22,320 bases of DNA from MGBC163016 sp964649145 (lineage in GTDB: Bacteria; Actinomycetota; Coriobacteriia; Coriobacteriales; Eggerthellaceae). The notes under the pieces were generated by a model. It saw nothing but the letters and a program-made list of their open reading frames with translations, ran no database searches and was not told where the DNA came from. The DNA lies in assembly GCA_964649145.1 (NCBI GenBank), contig CAZYOQ010000020.1:1-22320 (forward strand). Direction: 5' to 3'. Both the position numbers and the translations under genes were made by a program. Positions 13,609-20,472 of this stretch are shown here, one piece after another. Position 1 is the stretch's first letter. The number at the start of each line of letters is the position of its first letter.

Positions 13609-14007
13609 CTAAATATGCTTGACAACAATTGCGCGTGCTTGCGTTGACCTTACGATCGCGTGCGGTGGCTCGTGCTTGCTAACCTCTTGCAGCCGATCGG
13701 CCAACCTCTTCACGCGAGCATGCAAATCTTCAAGTTCAGATTCGGCATCATCAAGGCGCGTTTGCAAGTCGATGATGCGCATGACACCCGCAAGGTTCAC
13801 ACCTTCCTCGGTAAGCTGGCTAATAAGCGCAAGCTTCTCGATATCTGCCTGTGAATACATGCGCGTACCGCCTTGGGTGCGCTGCGGAACAACAAGACCC
13901 TTCTGCTCGTAAGCACGAAGTGTTTGCGGATGCACTCCCGCGAGCTGTGCCGCAACCCCAATCATATAAAGAGGGCGGTTTCTGTCTGTATTGTGCATTC
14001 CTACCAT
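13609..14007 (-). CDS. hspR: HspR, MerR-family heat-shock repressor
   Basis: A 132-residue DNA-binding repressor. The MerR-type winged helix is at about 13-80: PLYMIGVAAQLAGVHPQTLR, AYEQKGLVVPQRT and GGTRMYSQADIEKL. A coiled-coil dimerisation helix follows (about 80-115). HspR represses the dnaK operon and clpB in actinobacteria and uses DnaK as co-repressor, so heat titrates DnaK away and lifts repression. The position directly after dnaJ is the classical one. The ATG at 14007 has AGAGGTG 5 bases upstream and overlaps the dnaJ stop by 7 bases, implying translational coupling. A second in-frame ATG three codons later is a less likely start. Candidate operators lie upstream of dnaK. Confidence 0.93.
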   Translation of the reverse strand: MVGMHNTDRNRPLYMIGVAAQLAGVHPQTLRAYEQKGLVVPQRTQGGTRMYSQADIEKLALISQLTEEGVNLAGVMRIIDLQTRLDDAESELEDLHARVKRLADRLQEVSKHEPPHAIVRSTQARAIVVKHI

Positions 14008-14975
14008 GGTTTCACCTCTTTAGGTGAGGCTACGAGGAAGGCTTCCATCGCGGCTTTCTGTTTTTCGTTCATATTGGTTGGGGTATGAACCTCTACCTTG
14101 ATCTTCAAATTACCGAAAGCGTCTTTCTTCTTCGATTTGATATCGCGCGCGCCTTTTCCCTTGATAGTAAGAATAGTGCCGTCTTGCGTGCCTGCGGGAA
14201 TCTTGACTTTCACCTTGGTGCCATCGGGCGCCGGCACAACAATAGACTCTCCAAGCGCGGCCTGGGCTACATTCACTGGAAGCTTAACGATGACATCAGC
14301 CTTATCACGACTGTAATAAGGGTGTTCGGTAATGTGCGTAGTAATAAGCAAATCGCCTGCAGGACCGCCGTTAGTTCCCGGCGCACCCTTGCCCTTGTAG
14401 CGCAAACGTCCACCTTCACAAGCGCCTGCTGGAACCTTTACGTCGATGGTTTCTGGTTCGTTTTTGCCTTGCACCTTAACCGTCACGCGCTTAGTGGTTC
14501 CGCTGAAAGCCTCATCGAAAGTAACATTTAGAGTGACCTTAGAATCCGCTCCCTTTTGCTGGCGATTGATATTAAAATCCCAATCACTTCCAAACGCACC
14601 ATTTCCAGAACGGATGGATTCAAGAATGTCAGACCAATCCATTCCCCCAAAGCCACCCGCACCCTTGGTGGTATAAGTGTAAGTTCCACCACCGCCAAAG
14701 ATGTCATCTACGTTGAAGCCCCCAGGTCCGCCTCCTGCCGCACCGCCCCATGGAATTTGGTTTTCATTGGCGGTTCCGTACTGGTCGTAAAGGCTACGTT
14801 TCTTCTCGTCAGAGAGTACCTCGTAAGCCTCGTTAATTTCTTTGAACTTGGCTTCATCGCCGCCAGCATCAGGGTGGTGAGTTCGGGCTAACTTGCGAAA
14901 CGCCTTCTTTATTTCATCTGTCGAGGCGTCGCGAGACACTCCTAGGATTTTGTAATAGTCTGGAACTTGTGCCAT
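14001..14975 (-). CDS. dnaJ: J-domain co-chaperone without zinc finger (class B, CbpA-like)
   Basis: A 324-residue J-protein that stimulates DnaK ATP hydrolysis and delivers clients. The J domain is at 1-70 with HPD at 34-36. A Gly/Phe-rich linker follows (about 72-115), then two beta-sandwich client-binding domains and a C-terminal dimerisation region. The four CxxCxGxG zinc-binding repeats of true DnaJ are absent: the central part has only one cysteine, in AGACEGGRLRYKGKGAPG. It is therefore class B (CbpA/DnaJ2 type), although it occupies the dnaJ position of the operon. The ATG has GGGAGG 8 bases upstream. A 114-bp gap separates it from grpE. Confidence 0.95.
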   Translation of the reverse strand: MAQVPDYYKILGVSRDASTDEIKKAFRKLARTHHPDAGGDEAKFKEINEAYEVLSDEKKRSLYDQYGTANENQIPWGGAAGGGPGGFNVDDIFGGGGTYTYTTKGAGGFGGMDWSDILESIRSGNGAFGSDWDFNINRQQKGADSKVTLNVTFDEAFSGTTKRVTVKVQGKNEPETIDVKVPAGACEGGRLRYKGKGAPGTNGGPAGDLLITTHITEHPYYSRDKADVIVKLPVNVAQAALGESIVVPAPDGTKVKVKIPAGTQDGTILTIKGKGARDIKSKKKDAFGNLKIKVEVHTPTNMNEKQKAAMEAFLVASPKEVKPW

Positions 14976-15089
14976 TTGCTCCGCCTCCCTTCTTCGGTTT
15001 AATGAATCTAAAAGCCCTTAAACTTTTTGAGTTTCAAATCTGTCATGGCTAAAAATCACCTAAGCCATACATAAGCAAGATTGGGATAG

Positions 15090-15869
15090 CTATTCTTCCT
15101 CAGTGTCTTTTGGACGAGGCTCTCCACCTGTAGTCACTGTTACCATTGCAGGCCTTAGCACCTTGCTTGCGATCTTGTAGCCCTTCTGATAAACCTCGGC
15201 AACTGTCTCGTCGTATTTGGTCGAATCTTCCACAGTGCCAACAGCCTGAGCCTCAAGCGCGTTGAAGGCCTCGCCTTCGGGATTGATCACCTCAACACCA
15301 TCTTTTACAAGCGTATCGACAAACTTGTTAAGTACCGCTTCCACACCTGAAAGCAAACCTGTTTCGCCGTTGGTCTTCGCGTAGTTAATCGACCTTTCCA
15401 GATCGTCGATAACAGGAATCAAACTTCCGACCAGCTTTTCGGCTGCAAGCGCCTTTTGCTGGGCGGCTTGTTCCTTTTGTCTGCGACGATAGGTATCCCA
15501 TTCGGCATGCAGCCTCATGTACTTGTCCTGCCATTCGGCTGCTTGTTTTATTGCGTCGTCAGCCGCTTTTTCTGCCGTGACCTCGCTGCCTTCAGCATTT
15601 TCTTGGGTCGCATCTGCGCTGGCCTTCTCGCGAAGCTCTTCTTCGGCCTCGTCGATAATTGTCGCCGCTTCTACTTCCAAAGCGTCATCAAACTCTTGAG
15701 CCTTCGCATCACTGGCGCTATCAGTTTGGGTTTTTTTGGCCTTTTCTTTCGAGACAGACGCACCCTTATCGGGTGCGCCGTCATTTCCGTGTGCCGCGTT
15801 CAAAGCGCTATCGTCTTTAGGCGCTTGATTTTCTGGGGAAGAGGCGCCCGCTTTCTTCGGGTCTGCCAT
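15090..15869 (-). CDS. grpE: GrpE nucleotide-exchange factor
   Basis: A ~259-residue cytoplasmic protein that releases ADP from DnaK. The first ~90 residues are low-complexity, rich in Ala, Lys, Asp and Glu. A long coiled coil follows, with YMRLHAEWDTYRRRQKEQA, then the beta domain ending in VYQKGYKIASKVLRPAMVTV. The frame is open eight codons further, to an ATG at 15893 inside the dnaK 3' end. I prefer ATG 15869: it lies one base after the dnaK stop, begins MADPKK, and has GAAGG 8 bases upstream, whereas the earlier ATG has no ribosome site. The long acidic N-terminus makes it larger than E. coli GrpE (197 residues). Confidence 0.94.
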   Translation of the reverse strand: MADPKKAGASSPENQAPKDDSALNAAHGNDGAPDKGASVSKEKAKKTQTDSASDAKAQEFDDALEVEAATIIDEAEEELREKASADATQENAEGSEVTAEKAADDAIKQAAEWQDKYMRLHAEWDTYRRRQKEQAAQQKALAAEKLVGSLIPVIDDLERSINYAKTNGETGLLSGVEAVLNKFVDTLVKDGVEVINPEGEAFNALEAQAVGTVEDSTKYDETVAEVYQKGYKIASKVLRPAMVTVTTGGEPRPKDTEEE

Positions 15870-15870
15870 T

Positions 15871-17775
15871 TTACTTGCCTTCTTCCTCGTCATCTACAAC
15901 TTCGTAGTCTGCCTCGATTGTGTCATCATCTGTAGTGCTCTCGGTGTTTCCCATATCAGGTGCAGCCTGAGCGTTTTCAGTGTTGTAAACGACTTCAGCA
16001 AGCTTGTAGCCAGCTTGTTGCATACGCTCGGTAGCGGCACGGATTGCATCAATGTCGCTGCCCTCAAGCGCGCTCTTCGCCTCGGCAATAGCACTTTCGG
16101 CCTCGGCCTTTGAATCGGATGGAACCTTGTCGCCAAGCTCGTCAAGAGTCTGCTGGGTAGCACCCACAAGTGACTCACAATTGTTGCGTACCTCAACCTC
16201 TTCCTTGTGCTTGGCATCTTCCTCGGCATGAGCCTCGGCGTCTTTGACCATGCGATCGACTTCGTCGTCGGAAAGTGCAGTAGAGCCGCTAATGGTGATC
16301 TGCTGTTCCTTGCCAGTACCAAGGTCTTTGGCGCTAACGTTCACAATGCCGTTTGCGTCGATATCGAAGGTGACCTCAATTTGCGGAACGCCACGACGTG
16401 CTGCCGGAATGCCATTGAGCTGGAATCGCCCAAGTGTCTTGTTGCCAGCCGCCATCTGACGCTCGCCTTGCAGGACATGAACCTCGACGGAAGTCTGGTT
16501 GTCGGCCGCAGTCGAGTAGATCTCAGTCTTGCGAGTTGGGATGGTAGTGTTGCGGTCAATCATCTTAGTCATCACGCCGCCCATTGTTTCCACACCAAGG
16601 GAAAGCGGGGTAACGTCAAGCAAAAGGATGCCAGTGACGTCGCCAGAAAGCACGCCGCCCTGAATAGCTGCGCCCATGGCCACGACCTCGTCTGGGTTCA
16701 CAGACATGTTAGGCTTTTTGCCGGTAAGCTTTTCTACAAGGTCTTGAACAGCCGGCATACGAGTGGAGCCACCAACAAGGATAACCTCGTCAAGCTGACC
16801 GGCCTTGATGCCTGCATCGTTTAGCGCTTGCTCAACAGGCTTCTTGCAGCGCTCGAGTAGGTCTTTGGTGATGCGCTCGAATTCCGCACGAGTAAGCGTA
16901 TAGTCAAGATGCTTCGGGCCATCTGCGCCTGCCGTGATGAACGGAAGGTTGATGTTAGTTTGCGTGGTGGAAGAAAGTTCCATCTTAGCCTTCTCGGCTG
17001 CTTCCTTCAGACGCTGAAGCGCCATCGGGTCCTTGCGCAGGTTGATGCCATTGTCTGAGTCAAACTTATCTGCCATCCAGTCGATGATTCGCTGATCCCA
17101 GTCGTCACCACCTAGGTGGTTGTCGCCTGCGGTGGATGCCACCTCGAAGACACCGTCACCAAGCTCAAGCACAGAGACATCGAAGGTGCCACCACCAAGG
17201 TCGAATACGAGAATCTTCTCGTCGTGGTCGGCCTTATCTAGACCATAAGCAAGAGCTGCAGCTGTAGGCTCGTTGATGATGCGCTCGACCTCAAGACCAG
17301 CAATCTTGCCAGCATCCTTCGTTGCTTGGCGCTGGGCATCGTTGAAGTAAGCAGGAACGGTAATAACGGCCTTAGTGATAGTAGATCCCACCTGCTTTTC
17401 AGCATCGGCCTTCAGCTTCTGCAGAACCATCGCGCTGATTTCTTCTGGAGTATAGTTCTTGCCGTCGATATCGATAACAGCGCGCCCGTCCTTGCCTTTC
17501 TCTACCTTATACGAAACGGTTTTGCGCTCTTCTGGAGTCTCGTCATAGCTGCGGCCAATGAAACGCTTAACCGAACTTACAGTGTTTTCCGGATTGGTAA
17601 CGGCTTGGTTTTTCGCAGCCTTGCCAACCACGCGTTCGCCATCTTTACGGAAGCCTTCTACTGAAGGGGTAGTGCGATCGCCTTCCGCATTTACCAGGAT
17701 TTCAGGCTCGGAACCCTCCATAACAGCCATTGCCGAGTTTGTGGTTCCCAAGTCGATTCCAAGAATCTTAGCCAT
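15871..17775 (-). CDS. dnaK: DnaK (Hsp70) chaperone
   Basis: A 634-residue Hsp70. The nucleotide-binding domain begins AKILGIDLGTTNSAMAVMEG and contains VPAYFNDAQRQATKDAG, IINEPTAAALAYG, LVFDLGGGTFDVSVLE and VGGSTRMPAVQ. The substrate-binding domain has DVTPLSLGVETMGG and the NGIVNVSAKDLGTGK strand. A helical lid and an acidic tail (VVDDEEEGK) close the protein. It binds exposed hydrophobic segments in an ATP cycle driven by the DnaJ and GrpE encoded next to it, and hands aggregates to ClpB. The ATG has GGAAGGA 8 bases upstream. It is the first gene of the heat-shock unit, with a near-consensus promoter about 105 bases upstream flanked by two inverted repeats. Confidence 0.99.
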   Translation of the reverse strand: MAKILGIDLGTTNSAMAVMEGSEPEILVNAEGDRTTPSVEGFRKDGERVVGKAAKNQAVTNPENTVSSVKRFIGRSYDETPEERKTVSYKVEKGKDGRAVIDIDGKNYTPEEISAMVLQKLKADAEKQVGSTITKAVITVPAYFNDAQRQATKDAGKIAGLEVERIINEPTAAALAYGLDKADHDEKILVFDLGGGTFDVSVLELGDGVFEVASTAGDNHLGGDDWDQRIIDWMADKFDSDNGINLRKDPMALQRLKEAAEKAKMELSSTTQTNINLPFITAGADGPKHLDYTLTRAEFERITKDLLERCKKPVEQALNDAGIKAGQLDEVILVGGSTRMPAVQDLVEKLTGKKPNMSVNPDEVVAMGAAIQGGVLSGDVTGILLLDVTPLSLGVETMGGVMTKMIDRNTTIPTRKTEIYSTAADNQTSVEVHVLQGERQMAAGNKTLGRFQLNGIPAARRGVPQIEVTFDIDANGIVNVSAKDLGTGKEQQITISGSTALSDDEVDRMVKDAEAHAEEDAKHKEEVEVRNNCESLVGATQQTLDELGDKVPSDSKAEAESAIAEAKSALEGSDIDAIRAATERMQQAGYKLAEVVYNTENAQAAPDMGNTESTTDDDTIEADYEVVDDEEEGK

Positions 17776-17848
17776 TTTTCTTTCCTTCCTTTCGTCAGCT
17801 TCCTTATTGAGCTTTGGTTGCTGCTTGGTCTGTTGTTCTTACGAAAAC

Positions 17849-17875
17849 ATGATATGCACTTTGTTACGATATCAT
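17849..17875. promoter_or_regulatory. inverted repeat in the dnaK leader
   Basis: ATGATAT (17849-17855) and ATATCAT (17869-17875) are perfect 7-base complements with a 13-base spacer. The site lies just downstream of the predicted dnaK transcription start (~17880). It could be a repressor site or an mRNA hairpin. Confidence 0.5.
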
Positions 17876-17886
17876 TATTTGCAAGC

Positions 17887-17915
17887 ATAATATAATCTAA
17901 GTGTCAACGTGTCAA
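17887..17915 (-). promoter_or_regulatory. dnaK promoter (housekeeping type)
   Basis: On the minus strand TTGACA (17910-17915), a 17-base gap and TATTAT (17887-17892) make a near-consensus vegetative promoter. Start near 17880 and a leader of about 105 nt. This fits repressor control (HspR) rather than an alternative heat-shock sigma factor. No CIRCE element is visible. Confidence 0.8.
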
Positions 17916-17917
17916 GT

Positions 17918-17940
17918 TTTATGAATGCTTTCTTCATAAA
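17918..17940. promoter_or_regulatory. candidate HspR operator (8-7-8 palindrome)
   Basis: TTTATGAA (17918-17925), seven bases, then TTCATAAA (17933-17940): a perfect palindrome directly upstream of the dnaK -35 box. Known HspR operators (HAIR, CTTGAGT-N7-ACTCAAG) have the same 7-base spacer but a different half-site. Assignment to HspR is inferred from position and geometry. Confidence 0.5.
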
Positions 17941-18048
17941 TTTTTTTGTCCATCGCGCGGAGAATACAAAATCTTGCCTTTGAGCTGGCCTTTTTTTAAA
18001 TCGATAATAAGGGTCTTGTTTAGTAGAACAGGTGAACGGAGCTACAAT

Positions 18049-18080
18049 TATGGCTAAAACATGGTATAATCATGGCCATA
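18049..18080 (+). promoter_or_regulatory. antitoxin promoter with overlapping palindromic operator
   Basis: A perfect -10 box TATAAT (18065-18070) lies inside nested symmetry. Outer arms are TATGGC (18049-18054) and GCCATA (18075-18080); inner CATG copies (18060-18063 and 18071-18074) flank GTATAAT. The -35 match is poor (GCTACA with an 18-base gap), common where a regulator matters. A repressor bound here would block polymerase, consistent with autoregulation by the antitoxin. Confidence 0.65.
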
Positions 18081-18095
18081 TTTTAGGAGGTTGCC

Positions 18096-18392
18096 ATGGC
18101 TAGTGCTACTACAACCAGTGAGGTAATGCGTGTAGTTCTTTCGTCGTCAATGAAGACTCAATTCCAGGCGAAATGCGCCAAGCGCGGGCAAAAGATGTCA
18201 GAGCGAATGAGGCAACTCATCGCCGAGGATCTCGCACAAGAACATACAGCTGCAGAAAACTTGTCAGACATACTGGCATCAGCCGCGAAAAAGAATGAGG
18301 CGAGTTCACTTCCCCTCATGACAATTGATGATATCGATGCATTTATCGAATCGGTGCGCGACGAACGCATTTCATCTGGGCACGTGTCATGA
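18096..18392 (+). CDS. probable antitoxin of a PIN-toxin pair
   Basis: A 98-residue protein. Its N-terminal half (VMRVVLSSSMKTQFQAKCAK and the helix-rich GQKMSERMRQLIAEDLAQEH) looks like a ribbon-helix-helix DNA-binding fold: one strand, then two helices with SERMRQLI. The C-terminal half ends with DDIDAFIESVRDERISS, a likely toxin-binding tail. No close named family is recognisable. The call rests on size, the RHH-like start, a 4-base overlap (ATGA) with a PIN-domain gene, and a palindrome over its promoter. The ribosome site AGGAGG 6 bases before the ATG is very strong, as expected where antitoxin must exceed toxin. It probably represses its own promoter as a dimer. Confidence 0.75.
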   Translation: MASATTTSEVMRVVLSSSMKTQFQAKCAKRGQKMSERMRQLIAEDLAQEHTAAENLSDILASAAKKNEASSLPLMTIDDIDAFIESVRDERISSGHVS

Positions 18393-18808
18393 TTGATGTC
18401 GTTTTAGACACTAACGTTCTTGTGGCTGCGCTGCTAAAACCCAAAGGTGACCATGCAACAGCACTTATGCAAATACTCAAATATCCAGATCAATTTAATA
18501 TTGTTGTTAGTTCCCAGATGATAGATGAATATCGTGATGTACTTAGTCGCAGTGTTATCACTTTAAGGGGTTTGAAAGAGGAAGCCGAAGCTTTATTGAG
18601 TTTGATTCTGTCAATAGCCGAAGAGATAGTGCCTAAAGCGATTCCGGCTCTGGTTTATCCCGACGAAAAAGACAAGCCGTTTCTTGAGGCCGCCGTCTAT
18701 GTCAATGGCCTACTTTTATCGAACAACACAAACGACTATCCCTTCGCCGGAGTGCGTATTATGAAGGCAGGAGAATTTTTGCGCTTCACCAAGGCGATGG
18801 GACTGTAA
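18389..18808 (+). CDS. PIN-domain toxin (PIN_3 / COG1569-like ribonuclease)
   Basis: A 139-residue PIN-domain protein. It opens MIDVVLDTNVLVAALLKP with the first acidic metal ligand Asp7. It continues with SSQMIDEYRDVLSR (Glu47), PDEKDKPFLEAA (Asp95) and LLSNNTNDYP (Asp116). These four acidic residues form the Mg2+ site of PIN nucleases, so it is probably an active endoribonuclease that cuts RNA when freed from its antitoxin. The layout matches the 'putative toxin, PIN family' group rather than classic VapC. The start codon overlaps the antitoxin stop, so its translation depends on the antitoxin. No terminator is evident in the 168 bp that follow. The RNA target is unknown. Confidence 0.85.
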   Translation: MIDVVLDTNVLVAALLKPKGDHATALMQILKYPDQFNIVVSSQMIDEYRDVLSRSVITLRGLKEEAEALLSLILSIAEEIVPKAIPALVYPDEKDKPFLEAAVYVNGLLLSNNTNDYPFAGVRIMKAGEFLRFTKAMGL

Positions 18809-18976
18809 GGCTACTCAAGCAAACTGAGACAGCCAGAACACAAAGAACCGGGATGTGCGGACAAAAAGTTAGAGAGAGGAAGTGGAGTGGTCAAGATATC
18901 TTGGACAATTATTTAAGAACCTTTAGTGGAATGGGAAAGTTGCTAATGGTACGGAAAACCGTCCGCCCTTCCCTCG

Positions 18977-20131
18977 TTACATCCCCGATGCACCATAAAG
19001 GCAGCGATCGATTACGTCTTTTCCACGCAAATCATCCAACCATTCTTTGGGGATACCCTCAAAACCATACCTTGCTCCAGCAAGCGCCCCTGCAACGCAA
19101 GCGGTAGTATCGGTATCATCGCCTAGGTTTACCGCCTCAAGCACGCAGCCGCAGTAACTGCTGGTATGAAGCGCACACCAAAGCGCCGCAGCGAGCGTAT
19201 CCAGCACATAACCAGTAGAGCGAACCGCTTCGCGTGGCATACCCTCCAGCCTTTCCATAAAGGCAAAACGCGTGTCATCTGGCTGCGCGGCTTGAACGGC
19301 AGCGCCAAGCGCTACCCCACTGAGCACCTGCCTTAAGATGCCAACAAACACCACACAGGCCTTGCACGAAAGCTCGTGTGCGTGAGTAATGGCGGATGCT
19401 TGGCTTATTTGCGCGTCGGTAGCATTGACAAAGGCAAGAGGAGCAATTCTCATAAGCGAACCATTGCCGTTTGAATACTCCCCATCGCATCCCTGACCCT
19501 CGGCAAGAGCCGCAGTCGTGGTAAGCCCAACGCCAAACACGGCGCCATCAGCGGTGTAATTGCCCTTATAGCGCCACGAGCAGAATCTCTCGCGCATGTC
19601 TTCAGTGTTAACACCGCCGCATACGCGCAGGCTCTCTAGCGTAGCTAAGAGCATCGAGGTATCATCAGAAAACGTGCCCTTGGGCATGTTATAAGTGCCG
19701 TGACCCGTCATGCCTGCACAGGTAAAACTGCCGCGTGCTCTGAATTCAAACGGCACTCCGAGCGCGTCCCCCACCGCTGCGCCGTACACAACTCCTAATA
19801 AAGCACGCTTTCGCTCTTCGATGTGGCGTTCTTCGATGTGGCGTTCGTCAATGTCGTGGTTGTTCATGTAGTTCTCGTCCATGTCGTGCTTGTCCCTGTC
19901 GTGCTTGTCCCTGTCGTGCTTGTCCCTGTCGTGCTTGTCCCTGTCGTGGTTGCCATGCACGAGATGTACCTGCTTACAAACTATTTTTTTGCGCCAGGCA
20001 GCCGCGTAATCGCGCGCAATCTTGTAGCTGAAGTCACCAAGAATCCATAATTCACCGCATATGCCAACAGTCTCGTCGATGTTGAGGATAAGCTTCTTGT
20101 TCATATCGTCCACATCGACAAATGGCCGCAC
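18977..20131 (-). CDS. ADP-ribosylglycohydrolase fused to a metallophosphoesterase remnant
   Basis: A 384-codon frame with two unrelated parts. Residues ~107-384 are a complete ADP-ribosylhydrolase (DraG/ARH type): GAAVGDALGVPFEF (117-130), the first metal motif SDDTSM (155-160), GNGSLMRIAPLA (222-233) and the second metal motif GDDTDTTA (337-344). It should remove ADP-ribose from proteins or small molecules. Residues 1-63 are the middle of a calcineurin-like phosphoesterase (WILGDF, then HLVHGNHD); its first motif is in another frame and its C-terminal half is missing. Between them lie pentapeptide repeats (about 61-105). The frame opens at a GTG (20131) with no ribosome site, so an internal ATG such as codon 89 may be the real hydrolase start. 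Antitoxin-like or metabolic roles are both possible. Confidence 0.8.
   Translation of the reverse strand: MRPFVDVDDMNKKLILNIDETVGICGELWILGDFSYKIARDYAAAWRKKIVCKQVHLVHGNHDRDKHDRDKHDRDKHDRDKHDMDENYMNNHDIDERHIEERHIEERKRALLGVVYGAAVGDALGVPFEFRARGSFTCAGMTGHGTYNMPKGTFSDDTSMLLATLESLRVCGGVNTEDMRERFCSWRYKGNYTADGAVFGVGLTTTAALAEGQGCDGEYSNGNGSLMRIAPLAFVNATDAQISQASAITHAHELSCKACVVFVGILRQVLSGVALGAAVQAAQPDDTRFAFMERLEGMPREAVRSTGYVLDTLAAALWCALHTSSYCGCVLEAVNLGDDTDTTACVAGALAGARYGFEGIPKEWLDDLRGKDVIDRCLYGASGM
19816..19950 (-). repeat. 15-bp coding tandem repeat joining the two domains
   Basis: Nine consecutive 15-bp units. Units 6-8 (starting 19891, 19906, 19921) are identical and the ninth differs by one base. Units 1-2 (19816, 19831) are identical to each other, and units 3-5 are intermediates. 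They encode pentapeptides such as HDRDK, HDMDE and HIEER on the minus strand. The gradient from identical to diverged copies suggests ongoing slippage or unequal crossover. It sits exactly at the junction between the phosphoesterase remnant and the ADP-ribosylhydrolase. Confidence 0.93.
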
Positions 20132-20190
20132 GGTAAACTAATAGCATTAGCATGCCCCAAGTGCAAATCGCTTGTGAAGAACAGCGCCAA
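19943..20190 (-). pseudogene. truncated, frameshifted metallophosphoesterase
   Basis: From a TTG at 20190, preceded by AGAGGTG, the minus strand reads MALFFTSDLHLGHANAISL, the standard N-terminus and first metal motif of small phosphoesterases. The frame then hits a stop at about 20095. The continuation RPFVDVDDMNKKLILNIDET…WILGDF…GNHD is in the -1 frame from 20131. Joining SL to VRPF needs one extra base near 20132-20136, where no slippery heptamer is present. After GNHD the normal second half, with the further His metal ligands, is absent and replaced by the 15-bp repeat. A single-base loss plus truncation therefore leaves no intact enzyme, unless the frameshift is a sequencing error. Confidence 0.75.
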
Positions 20191-20319
20191 CTTTTATCAC
20201 CTCTTGCTAAAGAATCTCGCTTAATTTGTTTTTTCAAACAGACCTTTGCCGGTAATACATTTTTTTCTATCAGTTAAAAACAGGTGCTTTTTGGGTTGCT
20301 GCTATTACTGCTATCACGC

Positions 20320-20335
20320 TCGCCACTTTTGGCGA
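20320..20335. repeat. short hairpin TCGCCA/TGGCGA
   Basis: A perfect 6-bp stem with a CTTT loop in the gap between the phosphoesterase start and the AAA ATPase. No T-run follows on either strand. The rest of 20191-20381 is AT-rich and shows nothing else I can name. Confidence 0.35.
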
Positions 20336-20381
20336 ATAATGGCACCAGGGACGAAGCTTGATCTCTGAATACCTGCATACC

Positions 20382-20417
20382 GTTCAGTCATTGAACATTT
20401 TTGTTCAGTCATTGAAC
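20382..20417. promoter_or_regulatory. two copies of a 15-bp palindromic operator
   Basis: GTTCAGTCATTGAAC occurs identically at 20382-20396 and 20403-20417, 21 bp apart (two helical turns, same face). Each is an inverted repeat GTTCA-N5-TGAAC; the right-hand copy extends to TGTTCA/TGAACA. The second copy overlaps the -35 box of the ATPase gene. This is typical of a dimeric repressor binding cooperatively; the regulator is not identifiable here. Confidence 0.75.
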
Positions 20418-20440
20418 AAATTCAAACAATGGAGTATTCT
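20412..20440 (+). promoter_or_regulatory. probable promoter of the AAA ATPase gene
   Basis: TTGAAC (20412-20417) and TATTCT (20435-20440) with a 17-base spacer. The -35 box is the right arm of the second operator copy, so binding there would block polymerase. Start would be near 20447, giving a short leader with GGGAGAG before the ATG. Confidence 0.55.
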
Positions 20441-20472
20441 CCCAGTAATAACCAAAGAAACGGGAGAGTGCC

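Larger units (their letters stand above)
17776..18095. other. divergent control region between dnaK and the toxin module
   Basis: This 320-bp AT-rich gap holds the dnaK promoter and its two inverted repeats on the left (17849-17940) and the antitoxin promoter and palindrome on the right (18049-18080). The middle (about 17941-18040) contains two T-runs (17941-17947 and 17991-17997) but no hairpin that would make either a terminator, and no reading frame worth calling. Confidence 0.6.

Noticed and set aside
17776..17960. CIRCE element for HrcA control of dnaK
   Set aside because: The TTAGCACTC-N9-GAGTGCTAA pattern is absent; the HspR gene in the operon makes HspR control more likely.
18892..18903. 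12-bp perfect palindrome CAAGATATCTTG as an operator or terminator
   Set aside because: It has no loop or T-run and is not near a gene start; at this length it may be chance.
18853..19107. 84-codon plus-strand frame after the PIN toxin
   Set aside because: Its second half is antisense to the conserved C-terminus of the ADP-ribosylhydrolase and it has no ribosome site or known domain.
19823..20050. 75-codon plus-strand frame rich in Val (HVVLVPVVLVPVV)
   Set aside because: It is the opposite strand of the 15-bp repeat; the hydrophobic pattern is a by-product of the HDRDK repeat, not a membrane protein.
20131..20145. programmed -1 frameshift in the phosphoesterase
   Set aside because: No X-XXY-YYZ slippery heptamer or downstream stem is visible, and the C-terminal half of the enzyme is missing anyway, so decay or a sequence error is simpler.
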